Below, piece after piece: positions 53,972 to 63,086 of a stretch of DNA of 64,000 nucleotides. Positions within the stretch are counted from its first letter, which is position 1, and every line of letters starts with the position of its first letter. The position numbers and the translations under genes were made by a program. The DNA comes from Sedimenticola selenatireducens DSM 17993. Lineage in GTDB: Bacteria; Pseudomonadota; Gammaproteobacteria; Chromatiales; Chromatiaceae. The notes beneath the pieces were generated by a model. That model was not told the DNA's origin, made no database searches, and saw only the letters and a list, made by a program, of their open reading frames with translations. Location of the stretch: NCBI RefSeq assembly GCF_000428045.1, contig NZ_ATZE01000007.1:62001-126000 (forward strand), written 5' to 3'.

Positions 53972-54547
53972 TTACCAGTATCTTACGCGTCCGGTATCCA
54001 CGTGAACGAAATTGGACTGGGTGTAGAGACCGACACCACCTGCTTTCAGCGATTTGGCGGCGCGGTGGAGCTGTTTGATGTCACATCCGGATAGACGGAT
54101 ATCGAGGGCCTTGCCATCCATGTGCAGGCTGCGTTTGGCAACGCCATTGCTGTTTTGGCGCAACATTCTGTTGGTCTTGGGGGAGCGGTAGCCTGAGATG
54201 ATGTGAAATTCGCCACGGCAGCCGATACGGGCCTGTACCTGGTGCAGCAGGTCGAATAGCCGCGGGTCCATTTTGTGCTGGTCGCCGGTGCGGTGATCAC
54301 GCAACAGGTGATTGATCTCTTTCAGTCCGTCCCGAATGTACTCGCCATCGGCCCAATAGGTAACCTTGGTGCGTTCTCCCGTATGCAGGTGATGCAGCGC
54401 CAGCACGCGTTCAGGTTTCTTGGCAATGTTGGCGAAGGCGTTGGGAACTACCAGAACGGCCGCAGCTGCGGCACAGCCACTGAGGAATCCGCGTCGACTG
54501 AGGGTGGGTGTCTGCAGTTCTGATTTTTTTGTTGGCTCAAACATCAT
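53972..54547 (-). CDS. DUF882/M15-type murein peptidase (YcbK/MepK-like), Tat-exported
   Basis: A 191-residue protein with a twin-arginine signal (LSRRGFLSGCAAAAAVLV). The peptidase domain has the zinc ligands in SLHMDGKALDIRLSG (His, Asp) and FVHVDTGRVRYW (His), the YcbK/MepK pattern. MepK cleaves 3-3 cross-links made by L,D-transpeptidases. It lies next to an L,D-transpeptidase gene on the same strand, the usual pairing. Confidence 0.88.
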   Translation of the reverse strand: MMFEPTKKSELQTPTLSRRGFLSGCAAAAAVLVVPNAFANIAKKPERVLALHHLHTGERTKVTYWADGEYIRDGLKEINHLLRDHRTGDQHKMDPRLFDLLHQVQARIGCRGEFHIISGYRSPKTNRMLRQNSNGVAKRSLHMDGKALDIRLSGCDIKQLHRAAKSLKAGGVGLYTQSNFVHVDTGRVRYW

Positions 54548-54688
54548 GAAGCCGGGTTCCCCAATGCATACGGCTGACTTGCTTGTTTTATATCGAAAAA
54601 ATTTTGTCGATGCTATACGAAGAGGCCGCTCATTGCCAGCCGTGTGAGCCCTGTCACGCTGTGGGCGTGCCGGATCGAAGAGTTGTCG

Positions 54689-56386
54689 CTAATTAGGGAA
54701 GGAGGTTTCTTCCGCTTCCTGATGGGCAAACTTTTTATCCTGGGAAGGGTATAACTGCCCCAGGCTCAGGATCAGTGGGCGGTCGAGATCGTAGATGTCG
54801 GGACGGAACTGGATCTGTCCCGCCGGGTCAACCCAGGCCGTGAAATAGACCAGAAACACATCTATCGGGTTGGCTAGTCTGAAGTAACTGCTTTCACGGG
54901 ATTCCAGCTGACTGGTGAAGGAAGAGGCTGTTTCGAGATCGCCTTGGGGCAGCAACTGATGAACGAATCCCCTGATATCCTGGACTCGCACACAACCGGA
55001 ACTGAAGTCCCGGACGGGCTGTTCAAACAGTCTCTGGGCCGGGGTGTCGTGCAGGTAGATGGCATAGGGATTGGGCATGTGGAATTTAATCCGTCCCAGG
55101 CTGTTGCCGTCGCCTGGACTTTGGCGCAACTGAAACGGGAAGTTGTATTTGTTGTATTGCCCCCACTCGATCATGGCCGGATCCTGCTCCACCCAGTTGT
55201 CCCCCTCCCGTTGTTGGACCTGGATGTTCTTGCGTAAAAGGTATTCAGAATCACGGCGCTGTTCCGGGAGCAGGTCTTCCACGGCTATGCGTCGTGGTAT
55301 GGTCCAGGTCGGGTTCAGTACCAGGTGAGTCACGCGTGTGGCGAAAGACGGGGTATTGCGCATGGGGCGGCCGATAATGGTGCGCTTTTCCATCTGTATC
55401 TGGTCATGCTCCACCAGTTGCACCAGATAGCCGCCGATATTGACCAGAATGTAACGATCACCAAGCTGTTGCGGCAACCAGCGCCAGCGCTCCAGGTTTG
55501 ACTTTATCTGGGCGATGCGTTGTTCGATGGGAATATTCAGAGCGTTGCGTGTCTCGGGGCCGATGATGCCATCCTGCTTGAGGCCGTGCGATTGCTGAAA
55601 GCGTTCGACGCTCTGCTGCAACCGGGGGTCGTAGATTCTGTCATCAATGGGCGATTCGCCCGTTTCAAGTTCTTCCGAGGCGATGAGTCGTTGACGCAGC
55701 AGTGGTATCAGGTCGTGATGCTCGCCGGGGCGTATCAAGGGCGCTTCGGGAAGTCCGGGCCAGCCACCTCGGTCGGCTATACGGCGATAGTCAGACAACG
55801 CCCGCAGCAACTGGTGATAGCTTTGGGATCGCGGGCTCAGGCTTTGCAATACAGACACCGGGTCCAAATTGACCACCGCCTGATCCAGCAGTCGTGAGGC
55901 ATCTATCTGTTCCACGGGTATTTTCCACAGCGGGTCCACTTCGCCTGGATCGAGCTGTCCCTGGGCGAGGTGCCGGCTCAGCCGGAGAAATGCATCGGTC
56001 AGCAGCAGGTCGCTACGAATGATCTGCTGAATTTTGTCGAGGTGCCGGGTATCGAGGCTTTGGGCGTGATAAAAACCAGGGTCGAACCCGAGCTCCGCAC
56101 TGCCCATGATATAGCGTTTCAATGCACTGCCCGCCTCACTGATCAGGCCCGCCGCATCATGCCACAACAACCGGTTGCCGTAGTTGCTATAAATCTGCCG
56201 CAATTGTGACCAGTCCGGGGAGGGGCGTATCGGCAGCGACTCACCGGTGGTGAGCTGCTCCTGCAACGAGCCAGTGAGCACGGACGTCGTGATCTCTTTC
56301 TCATCGGCGCCGCTCGGACCAAGGAAAGCCATCAGTGCCAGTAGTACCAGCAGATGCAGACGGTAGTGAAAGTTAATCTCAGTCAT
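54689..56386 (-). CDS. L,D-transpeptidase, YcbB/LdtD type
   Basis: A 565-residue enzyme forming 3-3 peptidoglycan cross-links. Signal peptide at residues 1-28, a peptidoglycan-binding repeat (ERFQQSHGLKQDGIIGPETR) in the middle, and the YkuD catalytic end with the His in IYLHDTPAQRLFEQ and the Cys in DFSSGCVRVQDI. The ATG at 56386 follows AAAGGA. A longer frame to 56764 overlaps the next gene and is not used. Length is typical of YcbB (615 in E. coli). Confidence 0.9.
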   Translation of the reverse strand: MTEINFHYRLHLLVLLALMAFLGPSGADEKEITTSVLTGSLQEQLTTGESLPIRPSPDWSQLRQIYSNYGNRLLWHDAAGLISEAGSALKRYIMGSAELGFDPGFYHAQSLDTRHLDKIQQIIRSDLLLTDAFLRLSRHLAQGQLDPGEVDPLWKIPVEQIDASRLLDQAVVNLDPVSVLQSLSPRSQSYHQLLRALSDYRRIADRGGWPGLPEAPLIRPGEHHDLIPLLRQRLIASEELETGESPIDDRIYDPRLQQSVERFQQSHGLKQDGIIGPETRNALNIPIEQRIAQIKSNLERWRWLPQQLGDRYILVNIGGYLVQLVEHDQIQMEKRTIIGRPMRNTPSFATRVTHLVLNPTWTIPRRIAVEDLLPEQRRDSEYLLRKNIQVQQREGDNWVEQDPAMIEWGQYNKYNFPFQLRQSPGDGNSLGRIKFHMPNPYAIYLHDTPAQRLFEQPVRDFSSGCVRVQDIRGFVHQLLPQGDLETASSFTSQLESRESSYFRLANPIDVFLVYFTAWVDPAGQIQFRPDIYDLDRPLILSLGQLYPSQDKKFAHQEAEETSFPN

Positions 56387-56535
56387 GGTCCTTTGGAACA
56401 ACAGCGGGTGGAGACATAGGTGCGCAGAAGTGCCTGCTCTGCCTGATAGTATAGATCGCAGCGGGATTGAGTATAACCGGGGAAGTCTCCTCAAAGTGGG
56501 CGGGAACTGATTTATATCACGACCGCCAACTGTTG

Positions 56536-57057
56536 CTATAGTCCCTGATCTGATTCGGCGAGCTCGATCAGCGGCTGTCTGCAGGAGCGGCAGTGGTAGC
56601 TTTGACCCTGCAATACCCGGTTGTGGCGGATGCTGCTGAGTTGGTGGGTACGGCAGTCGCAGTGATAGGGATAACGCTTCAATGTGCGTCGGCTGGAGCG
56701 GCTGACGTCGTAGTTGTGGCAGCGCGAGGCCTCGGCACCGAACAGCTGCATCACCTGGCGCCACTCCGGGCCGTGAGGTCTGATCTTTTTTCCGAACAGG
56801 CGGCGGGCGACGATATGCGCCACTTCGTGCGGCACGGTGTGCTTGAGAAAATCATCCCGGTTCTCGGTCAGCAGCAGCGCATTGAAGCGGATGACGGGGG
56901 TGGAACGGGCCGGAAAGATGGCCATCCCGGCCGCCTTGCCGGTGAGGTCAAATCGGACAATCACCTTGCCCGGGTCTTGTTGGAAGCGGTTGCCGGCAGT
57001 TGCCAGTAGTTGTTGAGTCAGGGCTTCCACTTCCTGATGCAGTGCGGTCTCAGACAT
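56536..57057 (-). CDS. SprT-like zinc metalloprotein
   Basis: A 173-residue SprT/SprT-like protein. The HExxH-type site is HTVPHEVAHIVARRLFG, with a third ligand region in GPEWRQVMQLFG and a C-terminal zinc ribbon (YHCDCRTHQ...YHCRSCRQP). E. coli SprT is 165 residues. It lies upstream of the L,D-transpeptidase on the same strand with a 149-base gap. Substrate unknown. Confidence 0.85.
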   Translation of the reverse strand: MSETALHQEVEALTQQLLATAGNRFQQDPGKVIVRFDLTGKAAGMAIFPARSTPVIRFNALLLTENRDDFLKHTVPHEVAHIVARRLFGKKIRPHGPEWRQVMQLFGAEASRCHNYDVSRSSRRTLKRYPYHCDCRTHQLSSIRHNRVLQGQSYHCRSCRQPLIELAESDQGL

Positions 57058-57139
57058 CCGGGCAGATTACACCATCCGGTGAGAGATGGCATTGCCCTTT
57101 GTGGGAAGTTGCAGCGGGCGCCATCGGCGTCTGTCGAAT

Positions 57140-57796
57140 CTATTCAATCAGCAGCACAATCAGTTCCACCGGGCCGTGCACGCCATAGGCCAGGGTCTGC
57201 TCGATATCCGCGGACTTGGAGGGGCCGGAGATCAGCAGGGCATTGGTCGGCATGCCGTCCTGCCAGTTTTCGTTGGCAATGGCATCGGCAAAAGTGTTGT
57301 GCAGCTTGTCTGCTTCCACCACCGCGATATGCACCGGTGGCACCAGGGAGAAGGTGCGCGGCTCTTCCGGGGTGGGCCAGAGGATCATCGCCCCCACCTC
57401 GGCTATGGCGCTGCGGGTGGAGGTGATGGCGGCATCGATGTCGAAGAACAGCTCCTCTTTCCAGCCATCCACATCCACTTCACGGGTGACCAGTTCCGGC
57501 AACTCTTCGCCTGCCCGCCAGGCGCTCTCAATCTTTTCCGCCAACGGTCCGGCCGGGGCGTAGAGCAGATTTTTCAGCTGTTTCTCTTTCACCAGTTTGG
57601 CCAGTTGTTCCGGCCAGTCGGCAGCGGTGACCCGGTGCACTTCGGTCCTCACTGAGCGCATCGCCTTGCAGAACAGTTCGATACGTTGTTGCCGATTCCA
57701 GTCAGGTGAATTGAAACCGCGATCCAGATCCACCGGGGGCTTTTCCGCATTTCTGGCGCGCAGCCGGGCCAGAATGTTGTCACGTGCCTTACTCAT
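57140..57796 (-). CDS. lutC: Lactate utilization protein C (LUD domain)
   Basis: A 218-residue LUD-domain protein, third part of the LutABC lactate oxidase. Marks are AITSTRSAIAEVGAMILWPT and FSLVPPVHIAVVEADKL. The start MSKARDNILARL at 57796 overlaps the end of lutB by 8 bases, so the longer frame (57952) is not used. Confidence 0.9.
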   Translation of the reverse strand: MSKARDNILARLRARNAEKPPVDLDRGFNSPDWNRQQRIELFCKAMRSVRTEVHRVTAADWPEQLAKLVKEKQLKNLLYAPAGPLAEKIESAWRAGEELPELVTREVDVDGWKEELFFDIDAAITSTRSAIAEVGAMILWPTPEEPRTFSLVPPVHIAVVEADKLHNTFADAIANENWQDGMPTNALLISGPSKSADIEQTLAYGVHGPVELIVLLIE

Positions 57797-59207
57797 GGTC
57801 AAAACCCTCTTCCCGGGCCAGTTGGTGTAATGATTTCGGGGCGATTTTCGGGGCTGTGCGCACCCGGGTCCAGGGACCGATCTTGTTGGGTATGGCGCCA
57901 CGGAACAGGCTGGCCAGCCGGGTGCCGCTGCGATACACAGCAGGATTGGCATGCGCCCAGCTCCACAGTTTCCAGATCATCGCCTCCTTGCCGGAACGCT
58001 GCGAGCCCTGGCCGTTGGTGGCGCCGGTATGGTCGTCCCGCACCTGCTCATAGCGCAACCGGTGCAGCAGCTTCGGTAGCGGGATTTTCACCGGGCAGAC
58101 CTCGCCGCAAGCACCGCACAGGGTGGAGGCGGTAGGCAGGACGCCGAACTTGTCCAGGCCGAATTTCTGCGGTTCTATACATGAGCCGATCGGACCGGGA
58201 ATCAGCGAGCCGTAGGCGTGGCCGCCGATGCGGGTGTAGACCGGGCAGTGATTCATGCAGGCGCCACAGCGGATGCAGCGCAGGCTGTCGAACAGTTCGT
58301 CATCCTCGTAGATCTTGGAGCGCTGGTTGTCCAGCAGCACCAGGTGTACCTCCTTGGGTCCATCCCGTTCACCCGGTTTGCGCGGTGAGCTGATCATGTT
58401 GAAGTAGGTGGAGATGTGCTGGCCGCTGGCCGAGCGGGTGAGCAGTTTCAGCAGGGGCGGGACATCCGACAGCTTCTCCAATACCTTCTCGATGCCGGTG
58501 ACGGCGATATGTACCGGCGGTACGGTGGTGCACATGCGGCCGTTGCCCTCGTTCTCCACCAGGCAGAGGGTGCCGGTCTCCGCCACGGCAAAGTTGACTC
58601 CGGAAAGACCGATCTCCGCCTCGTAGAACTTGCTACGCAGAACCTGGCGCGCGCTGCGGGTCATGGTCTCGATATCCTCGCTGTAGGGGATGTCGGGATG
58701 CTTGGCCTTGAACAGCTTGGCGATCTCCTGTTTGCTCTTGTGGATGGCCGGGGCAATGATGTGGGAGGGCGTCTCATGATCCAGCTGGATGATGTATTCA
58801 CCCAGGTCGGACTCGATGCAGCTCTTACCCTGGGCTTCGAGGAAATGATTCATCTCCATCTCCTCGGAGACCATCGACTTGCCCTTGATCATGCGCGTGG
58901 CGTTATGCCGTTCCATGATCTCCAGCACAATCCGGTTGGCCTGCTCGATGGTCTCGGCCCAGTGCACCTGGATGCCGTTGCGGGTGCAGTTGGCCTCCAG
59001 TTGCTCCAGTAGCTCCGGCTGTTTGGCCAGGGCATTGGCGCGGATCTTCGAGCCGAGGACGCGCAGCTCTTCCATGAAGGACTTGTCGGGAAAGGCGTTG
59101 CTGCGCTTCTCCATCAGCCCGTCCATGGCGATACGGAAATTGCTGCGTAGTTGCGGGTTGTTCAGCGCCTCCTGTACGCGCTGGTCGAATTCAGCTTTTT
59201 GTTGCAT
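57789..59207 (-). CDS. lutB: Lactate utilization protein B (iron-sulfur LUD protein)
   Basis: A 472-residue protein with an N-terminal LUD domain (FAVAETGTLCLVENEGNGRM, TTVPPVHIAVTGIEKV) and a two-[4Fe-4S] ferredoxin region: CIRCGACMNHCPVYTR and CGACGEVCPVKIPLPK. It passes electrons from lactate oxidation toward the quinone pool. The ATG at 59207 is preferred to the frame from 59234. It overlaps lutA by 17 bases. Confidence 0.92.
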   Translation of the reverse strand: MQQKAEFDQRVQEALNNPQLRSNFRIAMDGLMEKRSNAFPDKSFMEELRVLGSKIRANALAKQPELLEQLEANCTRNGIQVHWAETIEQANRIVLEIMERHNATRMIKGKSMVSEEMEMNHFLEAQGKSCIESDLGEYIIQLDHETPSHIIAPAIHKSKQEIAKLFKAKHPDIPYSEDIETMTRSARQVLRSKFYEAEIGLSGVNFAVAETGTLCLVENEGNGRMCTTVPPVHIAVTGIEKVLEKLSDVPPLLKLLTRSASGQHISTYFNMISSPRKPGERDGPKEVHLVLLDNQRSKIYEDDELFDSLRCIRCGACMNHCPVYTRIGGHAYGSLIPGPIGSCIEPQKFGLDKFGVLPTASTLCGACGEVCPVKIPLPKLLHRLRYEQVRDDHTGATNGQGSQRSGKEAMIWKLWSWAHANPAVYRSGTRLASLFRGAIPNKIGPWTRVRTAPKIAPKSLHQLAREEGFDHE

Positions 59208-59973
59208 GGGTACGCTCCCAGAGGAAACTGGCAATGTGCTGGCCCTTGATGTGATGGTTCCGGGGTCCGATGCCCTGGTGTTCCATGTGCCCGGTGATGT
59301 TCATCAGGCAGCCGCAATCGCCACTGACCAGTTGGTCGGCACCGGTATCGCTGATGGCCTGGGCTTTGTCTGCCACCATGGCGGCGGAGATGTCCGGATG
59401 CTTGACCGCAAAGGTGCCGCCGAAACCGCAGCACTCCGCCTTGCGAGCCTGCTCCACCAGCTGCACGTTGCCGAGCTGGCGCAACAGCGCCTCGTGCTCA
59501 TCGGCAACGCCCATCTCGCGACGTGCCGAGCAGGCGGTGTGCAGGGCGACCTTGACGGGTTCGCCGAGATCCTTCAATTCAATCTTCAACACATGCACCA
59601 GGAATTCGGTCAGTTCGAACACCCGTTGCGAGAATTCATTCACCAGGGCTTCTTCGGGCTTGCCCTTGAACACCTCCGGGTAGTGGTGACGCATCATGCC
59701 GGCGCAGGAGCCGGAGGGGACCACAATGGGATAATCCTTGGGGAAGCAGCGGATCTGGTTCAGCACCACCGCCCGGGTCTCATTGCGGTAACCGGAGTTC
59801 CAGGCCGGTTGTCCGCAGCAGGTCTGGTCCTGTGGGAAGATCACCTGGACCCCTTCCCGCTGGATCAGCCGCATGCCGGCCAGCCCGGCCTGGGGATAGA
59901 GCAGGTCGATCAGGCAGGTGCCGAAAAAATAGACCTTTTCGGGCCTGTCCGGATAGTGCTGGATCAGAGACAT
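59191..59973 (-). CDS. lutA: Lactate utilization protein A (CCG-domain protein)
   Basis: A 260-residue protein with two cysteine-rich CCG domains (FPQDQTCCGQPAWNSGYRNE and KAECCGFGGTFAVKHPDIS), the pattern of LutA, GlpC and HdrB. It is a subunit of the L-lactate dehydrogenase LutABC. The order lldR-lutA-lutB-lutC with overlaps shows one operon on the minus strand. Confidence 0.92.
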   Translation of the reverse strand: MSLIQHYPDRPEKVYFFGTCLIDLLYPQAGLAGMRLIQREGVQVIFPQDQTCCGQPAWNSGYRNETRAVVLNQIRCFPKDYPIVVPSGSCAGMMRHHYPEVFKGKPEEALVNEFSQRVFELTEFLVHVLKIELKDLGEPVKVALHTACSARREMGVADEHEALLRQLGNVQLVEQARKAECCGFGGTFAVKHPDISAAMVADKAQAISDTGADQLVSGDCGCLMNITGHMEHQGIGPRNHHIKGQHIASFLWERTHATKS

Positions 59974-60041
59974 AGTGGCTCCCGAGTAGTGTGAATCAAA
60001 AAGTTAATACGCAAATAATAGAATGTGCTGAGCGCAGTTTT

Positions 60042-60111
60042 GTAGGGTGGATAAGCTGGTAGGCGCATCCACCATTGTTGCGGTGGATGCGCTGTCGCTT
60101 ATCCACCCTAC
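60042..60111. repeat. 70-bp palindrome, GTAGGGTGGATAAGC family
   Basis: GTAGGGTGGATAAGC and its mirror GCTTATCCACCCTAC are 15-bp perfect arms; inside, GCATCCACC and GGTGGATGC form a second pair. It lies in the 170-base gap between lldR and lutA on the minus strand, so the transcript of the lut genes must pass through it. Confidence 0.8.
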
Positions 60112-60143
60112 GAAATCACATCCTACAGGATAACAGCCAATCG

Positions 60144-60884
60144 TTATGTTGACAGGCCGCGCAGGGAGCGCTGCTTGCGCACCTCTTCACGGTCAATCTG
60201 CTGTAGCGACTCCTCCACAAATACCAGATGCTCCTGCGCCGCCTGGCGTGCCTTCTCGGCATCGCCCTCGACAACGCTGTTCATCAGCCGTTCATGCTGG
60301 TGACTGAGCGGCTCGAATACCCGGGGCAGGGTGTAGAGCTTGTCCAGATTGTGCGAGATGCTGCTCTGGAGCAGGGTGAACAGCCCGCGCATTACATGCA
60401 GCAGCACCAGGTTGTGCGACGCCTCGACGATCGACAGATAAAAGGCGGCGTCGGCACGCGCCTCGTCCATGGGATCGGGGCTGCCGTGGTTTTTTATCAT
60501 CACATCGAAACAGCGCCTGATCTTCTCCTTGTCTTCACCGGTGCCGCGCAGGGCCGCGTAATAGGCGGCCGTTCCCTCCAGGGCGTGGCGGATCTCCAGT
60601 ACATCGAAGCGTGATTCCGGCATCTCCCTGAGCAGGGTAATCAACGGATCGACAAACGACGGCTCCAGCGATTCACATACATAGGTCCCGCCGCCATGGC
60701 GGGTGCTGAGGAGACCCTTGCTGTTGAGTTTTTGTATCGCTTCACGCAGGGAGGGTCTTGATACCTCCAGTCGCTGAGCCAGGTCACGCTCGGCCGGGAG
60801 TTTCTCTCCAGGTTTGAGATCGCCCTCTGCAATCATCGTCTCCAGCTTTTCTGCAATCTGGTCAGAAAGTCGTTGCTGTTTCAT
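60144..60884 (-). CDS. lldR: GntR/FadR-family regulator, LldR-like
   Basis: A 246-residue repressor with an N-terminal GntR winged HTH (LKPGEKLPAERDLAQRLEVS, RPSLREAIQKLNSKGLL) and a C-terminal FCD domain (FDVLEIRHALEGTAAYYAAL). The FadR/PdhR/LldR group binds TGGTnnnACCA-type operators; two such sites stand in its upstream region. Genomic position next to lutABC and a TRAP transporter fits a lactate-responsive repressor. Confidence 0.82.
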   Translation of the reverse strand: MKQQRLSDQIAEKLETMIAEGDLKPGEKLPAERDLAQRLEVSRPSLREAIQKLNSKGLLSTRHGGGTYVCESLEPSFVDPLITLLREMPESRFDVLEIRHALEGTAAYYAALRGTGEDKEKIRRCFDVMIKNHGSPDPMDEARADAAFYLSIVEASHNLVLLHVMRGLFTLLQSSISHNLDKLYTLPRVFEPLSHQHERLMNSVVEGDAEKARQAAQEHLVFVEESLQQIDREEVRKQRSLRGLST

Positions 60885-60906
60885 GTTGCGGTCTCTGCTT
60901 CCTTAC

Positions 60907-60923
60907 AACTGGTAAGACCAATT
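60907..60923. promoter_or_regulatory. LldR-type operator 1, next to lldR
   Basis: AACTGGTAAGACCAATT is a palindrome of the form TGG-n5-CCA, 23 bases upstream of the lldR start codon. It would give autoregulation of lldR-lutABC. Confidence 0.65.
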
Positions 60924-61058
60924 GTTTTTGAGTTTAGATGGATTTGTTAAAAAAGAGAAGTCCTGGGGGGCTATTTTATCAAATTTTCAACAAAAATAAC
61001 GCAGTAAGGAGGGTATATATAGGGTGTGAACGGCCTGATATTTTCTCTTTCCGAATGT

Positions 61059-61087
61059 TTGACATTACAAATTCCATGGGTTATTAA
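61059..61087 (+). promoter_or_regulatory. Sigma-70 type promoter of dctPQM
   Basis: A perfect -35 TTGACA (61059-61064), a 17-base spacer, and TATTAA (61082-61087, 4 of 6 to consensus) as -10. The LldR-type operator 2 starts three bases after the -10. Confidence 0.5.
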
Positions 61088-61089
61088 TA

Positions 61090-61106
61090 AATTGGCCTGA
61101 CCAATT
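61090..61106. promoter_or_regulatory. LldR-type operator 2, in front of dctP
   Basis: AATTGGCCTGACCAATT is a perfect 6-bp inverted repeat around five bases, very like the known E. coli LldR site. It overlaps the likely transcription start of dctP, a position for a repressor. Confidence 0.7.
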
Positions 61107-61241
61107 AACCAGTTTGTCAGGCGACAGGATGGCCTTGTCAAATCGTCTCGGGATTGTGATCCGCGCAGGGTAGAAGCCGGAGAGAAGACGGTTGATCGGG
61201 AGGCCGTCACCCTGTTTCCCCATTGGAGTGAGAAAAAAACG

Positions 61242-62327
61242 ATGAATCGAAAATTGATCTCTGTAGTGTCTGCTGCTGCCCTGGCCCTGAGTGTTGCCAG
61301 CGGTGCCGTATTGTCGGCAGAAAAGAAAACCCTGTTGAAGGTGCCGGTCTATTTCGGCACCCACCTGACCGGTCTGGGCAGTACCCCGAAGTGGCTGGCC
61401 GATCAGCTGAATGTCGCCAGTGGCGGCAGTGTCAAGATCAAGGTTTATGAGCCGGGCAAGCTGATCCCGCCCAAGGAGATCCTGGAGTCGGTCGCCAGCG
61501 GCAAGGTGAATGCCGGCTATACCACACCGGGTTACAACACCGGGGTGCTGGGTGCGAAGGGCGGCATCTTCTCGGCCGTGCCTTTTGGTCCCGATGCCCC
61601 GGAATTCCTTGCCTGGATCTACTACGGCGAAGGCCGCAAGCTGTGGCAGGAGATGTACGACAAGAAAGGACTCAACGTGCACTCCATCCCCTGTGGCATC
61701 ACCGCGCCGGAGACTTCCGGGTGGTTTAACAAACCGATCGATAAACCGGCCGATCTGCAGGGCCTGCGCATGCGCTTCTTTGGTCTGGGGGCGCTGGTGA
61801 TGGAGAAGATGGGCGTCTCCACCAGCCTGTTGCCCTCCAGCGAGATCTTCCCGGCGCTGGAGAAGGGCGCGATCGATGCAACCGAATTCTCCATGCCGGC
61901 CATCGACAAGCTGCTCGGTTTCCACAAGATCCTCAAGTTCAACTACTACCCCGGCTGGCATCAGCCGGCAACTGTGTATGAACTGCTGGTGAATGGCGAT
62001 ACCTGGAAGGGTATGGGTGAGACCCAGCAGGGTCTGCTGGAGATGAGCTGCAAGGCCGCCATGCTGGATGGCCTGGCACTGGGGGAAGCGATCCAGTTCC
62101 CGCAGATGAAGGAGAATCTCCAGAAGAACGGCGTGGAGAACCGCTACTGGTCTCCCGAGATCCTGGATGCATTCGAGGGTAAGTGGAACGAGGTTGTGGC
62201 AGAAGAGTCGGCCAAGGACCCTGAGTTCAAGGCGATCTGGGACAACATGCAGAGCTTCCGCAGCGACTACGCCATCTGGAACAAGTGGGCCTTCCTGCCC
62301 CGTCCGGGCACTGTGCGCGAGCAGTAA
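61242..62327 (+). CDS. dctP: TRAP transporter solute-binding protein
   Basis: A 361-residue periplasmic binding protein with a signal peptide (residues 1-26). It is of the DctP type used by TRAP carriers; typical segments are GKLIPPKEILESVASGKVNA, DLQGLRMRFFGLGALVMEKM and GAIDATEFSMPAIDKL. The class is that of the calcium-lactate and mannitol/chloroaromatic group. With LldR operators at its promoter, the substrate is likely lactate or a related 2-hydroxy acid. A terminator follows. Confidence 0.87.
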   Translation: MNRKLISVVSAAALALSVASGAVLSAEKKTLLKVPVYFGTHLTGLGSTPKWLADQLNVASGGSVKIKVYEPGKLIPPKEILESVASGKVNAGYTTPGYNTGVLGAKGGIFSAVPFGPDAPEFLAWIYYGEGRKLWQEMYDKKGLNVHSIPCGITAPETSGWFNKPIDKPADLQGLRMRFFGLGALVMEKMGVSTSLLPSSEIFPALEKGAIDATEFSMPAIDKLLGFHKILKFNYYPGWHQPATVYELLVNGDTWKGMGETQQGLLEMSCKAAMLDGLALGEAIQFPQMKENLQKNGVENRYWSPEILDAFEGKWNEVVAEESAKDPEFKAIWDNMQSFRSDYAIWNKWAFLPRPGTVREQ

Positions 62328-62337
62328 ACTGCTACAG

Positions 62338-62370
62338 GAGGGGCCCGGGTTTCGGGGCCCCTCTTTTTTT
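62338..62370 (+). terminator. Rho-independent terminator between dctP and dctQ
   Basis: GAGGGGCCC (62338-62346) pairs with GGGCCCCTC (62355-62363), then seven T. It should limit dctQM transcript relative to dctP, as expected for a binding protein that is needed in excess. Confidence 0.85.
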
Positions 62371-62444
62371 ATCCGCCCCATTTATCCCCCTATCTGCGTG
62401 ACGATGCGTGGGTGGAATATTCCTGGAATTTATCGAGGCAAGAG

Positions 62445-63083
62445 ATGAATCAACCCAACGATCTGGAATACCGCATTCCCATCGTCGATGCCCTGAATGG
62501 ATTTGTGCAACGTATCGGCCAGGTGATGGCCTGGAGCAATGTGCTGCTGATCGGCATAATCCTGGTTCAGGTCGTCCTGCGTTACGGCTTCAATCACGGA
62601 CTGGTTTATCTGGAGGAGCTGATCTGGCACATCTATGCCGTCGGCTTCATGTTCGGCCTCAGTTTCGCCATTACAAATGATTCACACATTCGTGTGGATA
62701 TCGTGCATATGAACCTCTCCCGCGCCAATCAGCACCGCTGGGAGATCTTCGGCATCCTGTTTCTGCTGTTGCCCTTCATTGTGGTGATCTTTCTGCACAG
62801 CCTGGAGTGGGTCTACTACGCCTACGAAACTGGTGAGAGCTCCGCCAACCCCACCGGCCTGCCTTATCGCTGGGTGGTTAAATCGGTCATCCCGCTCAGC
62901 TTTGCCCTGTTGTTTATTGCGACCATCGCACGCCTGGTGCGTGAGGTTACGCTGCTGTTGCATCTGGCCCGGGAGCCGGAGGAGGCCTATCCGGGACGCG
63001 TCTCCATGCTGCGTCACCTGTTTCAGGTGCAGGAGCAGGGCAGTGGTGACACCAGCGACAACCATCAGCGCGGGGAGGGCTGA
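62445..63083 (+). CDS. dctQ: TRAP transporter small membrane subunit
   Basis: A 212-residue DctQ protein with four helices. Typical marks are VLLIGIILVQVVLRYGFN and LEELIWHIYAVGFMFGLSFA. The ATG at 62445 is used because GAGGCAAGAG lies upstream and codons from 62412 are not conserved. It is followed by dctM after three bases. Confidence 0.88.
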   Translation: MNQPNDLEYRIPIVDALNGFVQRIGQVMAWSNVLLIGIILVQVVLRYGFNHGLVYLEELIWHIYAVGFMFGLSFAITNDSHIRVDIVHMNLSRANQHRWEIFGILFLLLPFIVVIFLHSLEWVYYAYETGESSANPTGLPYRWVVKSVIPLSFALLFIATIARLVREVTLLLHLAREPEEAYPGRVSMLRHLFQVQEQGSGDTSDNHQRGEG

Positions 63084-63086
63084 GCC

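Noticed and set aside
56387-56764. 126-residue N-terminal extension of the L,D-transpeptidase
   Set aside because: It would remove the signal peptide from the N-terminus and overlap the SprT-like gene; the ATG at 56386 has a good ribosome-binding site.
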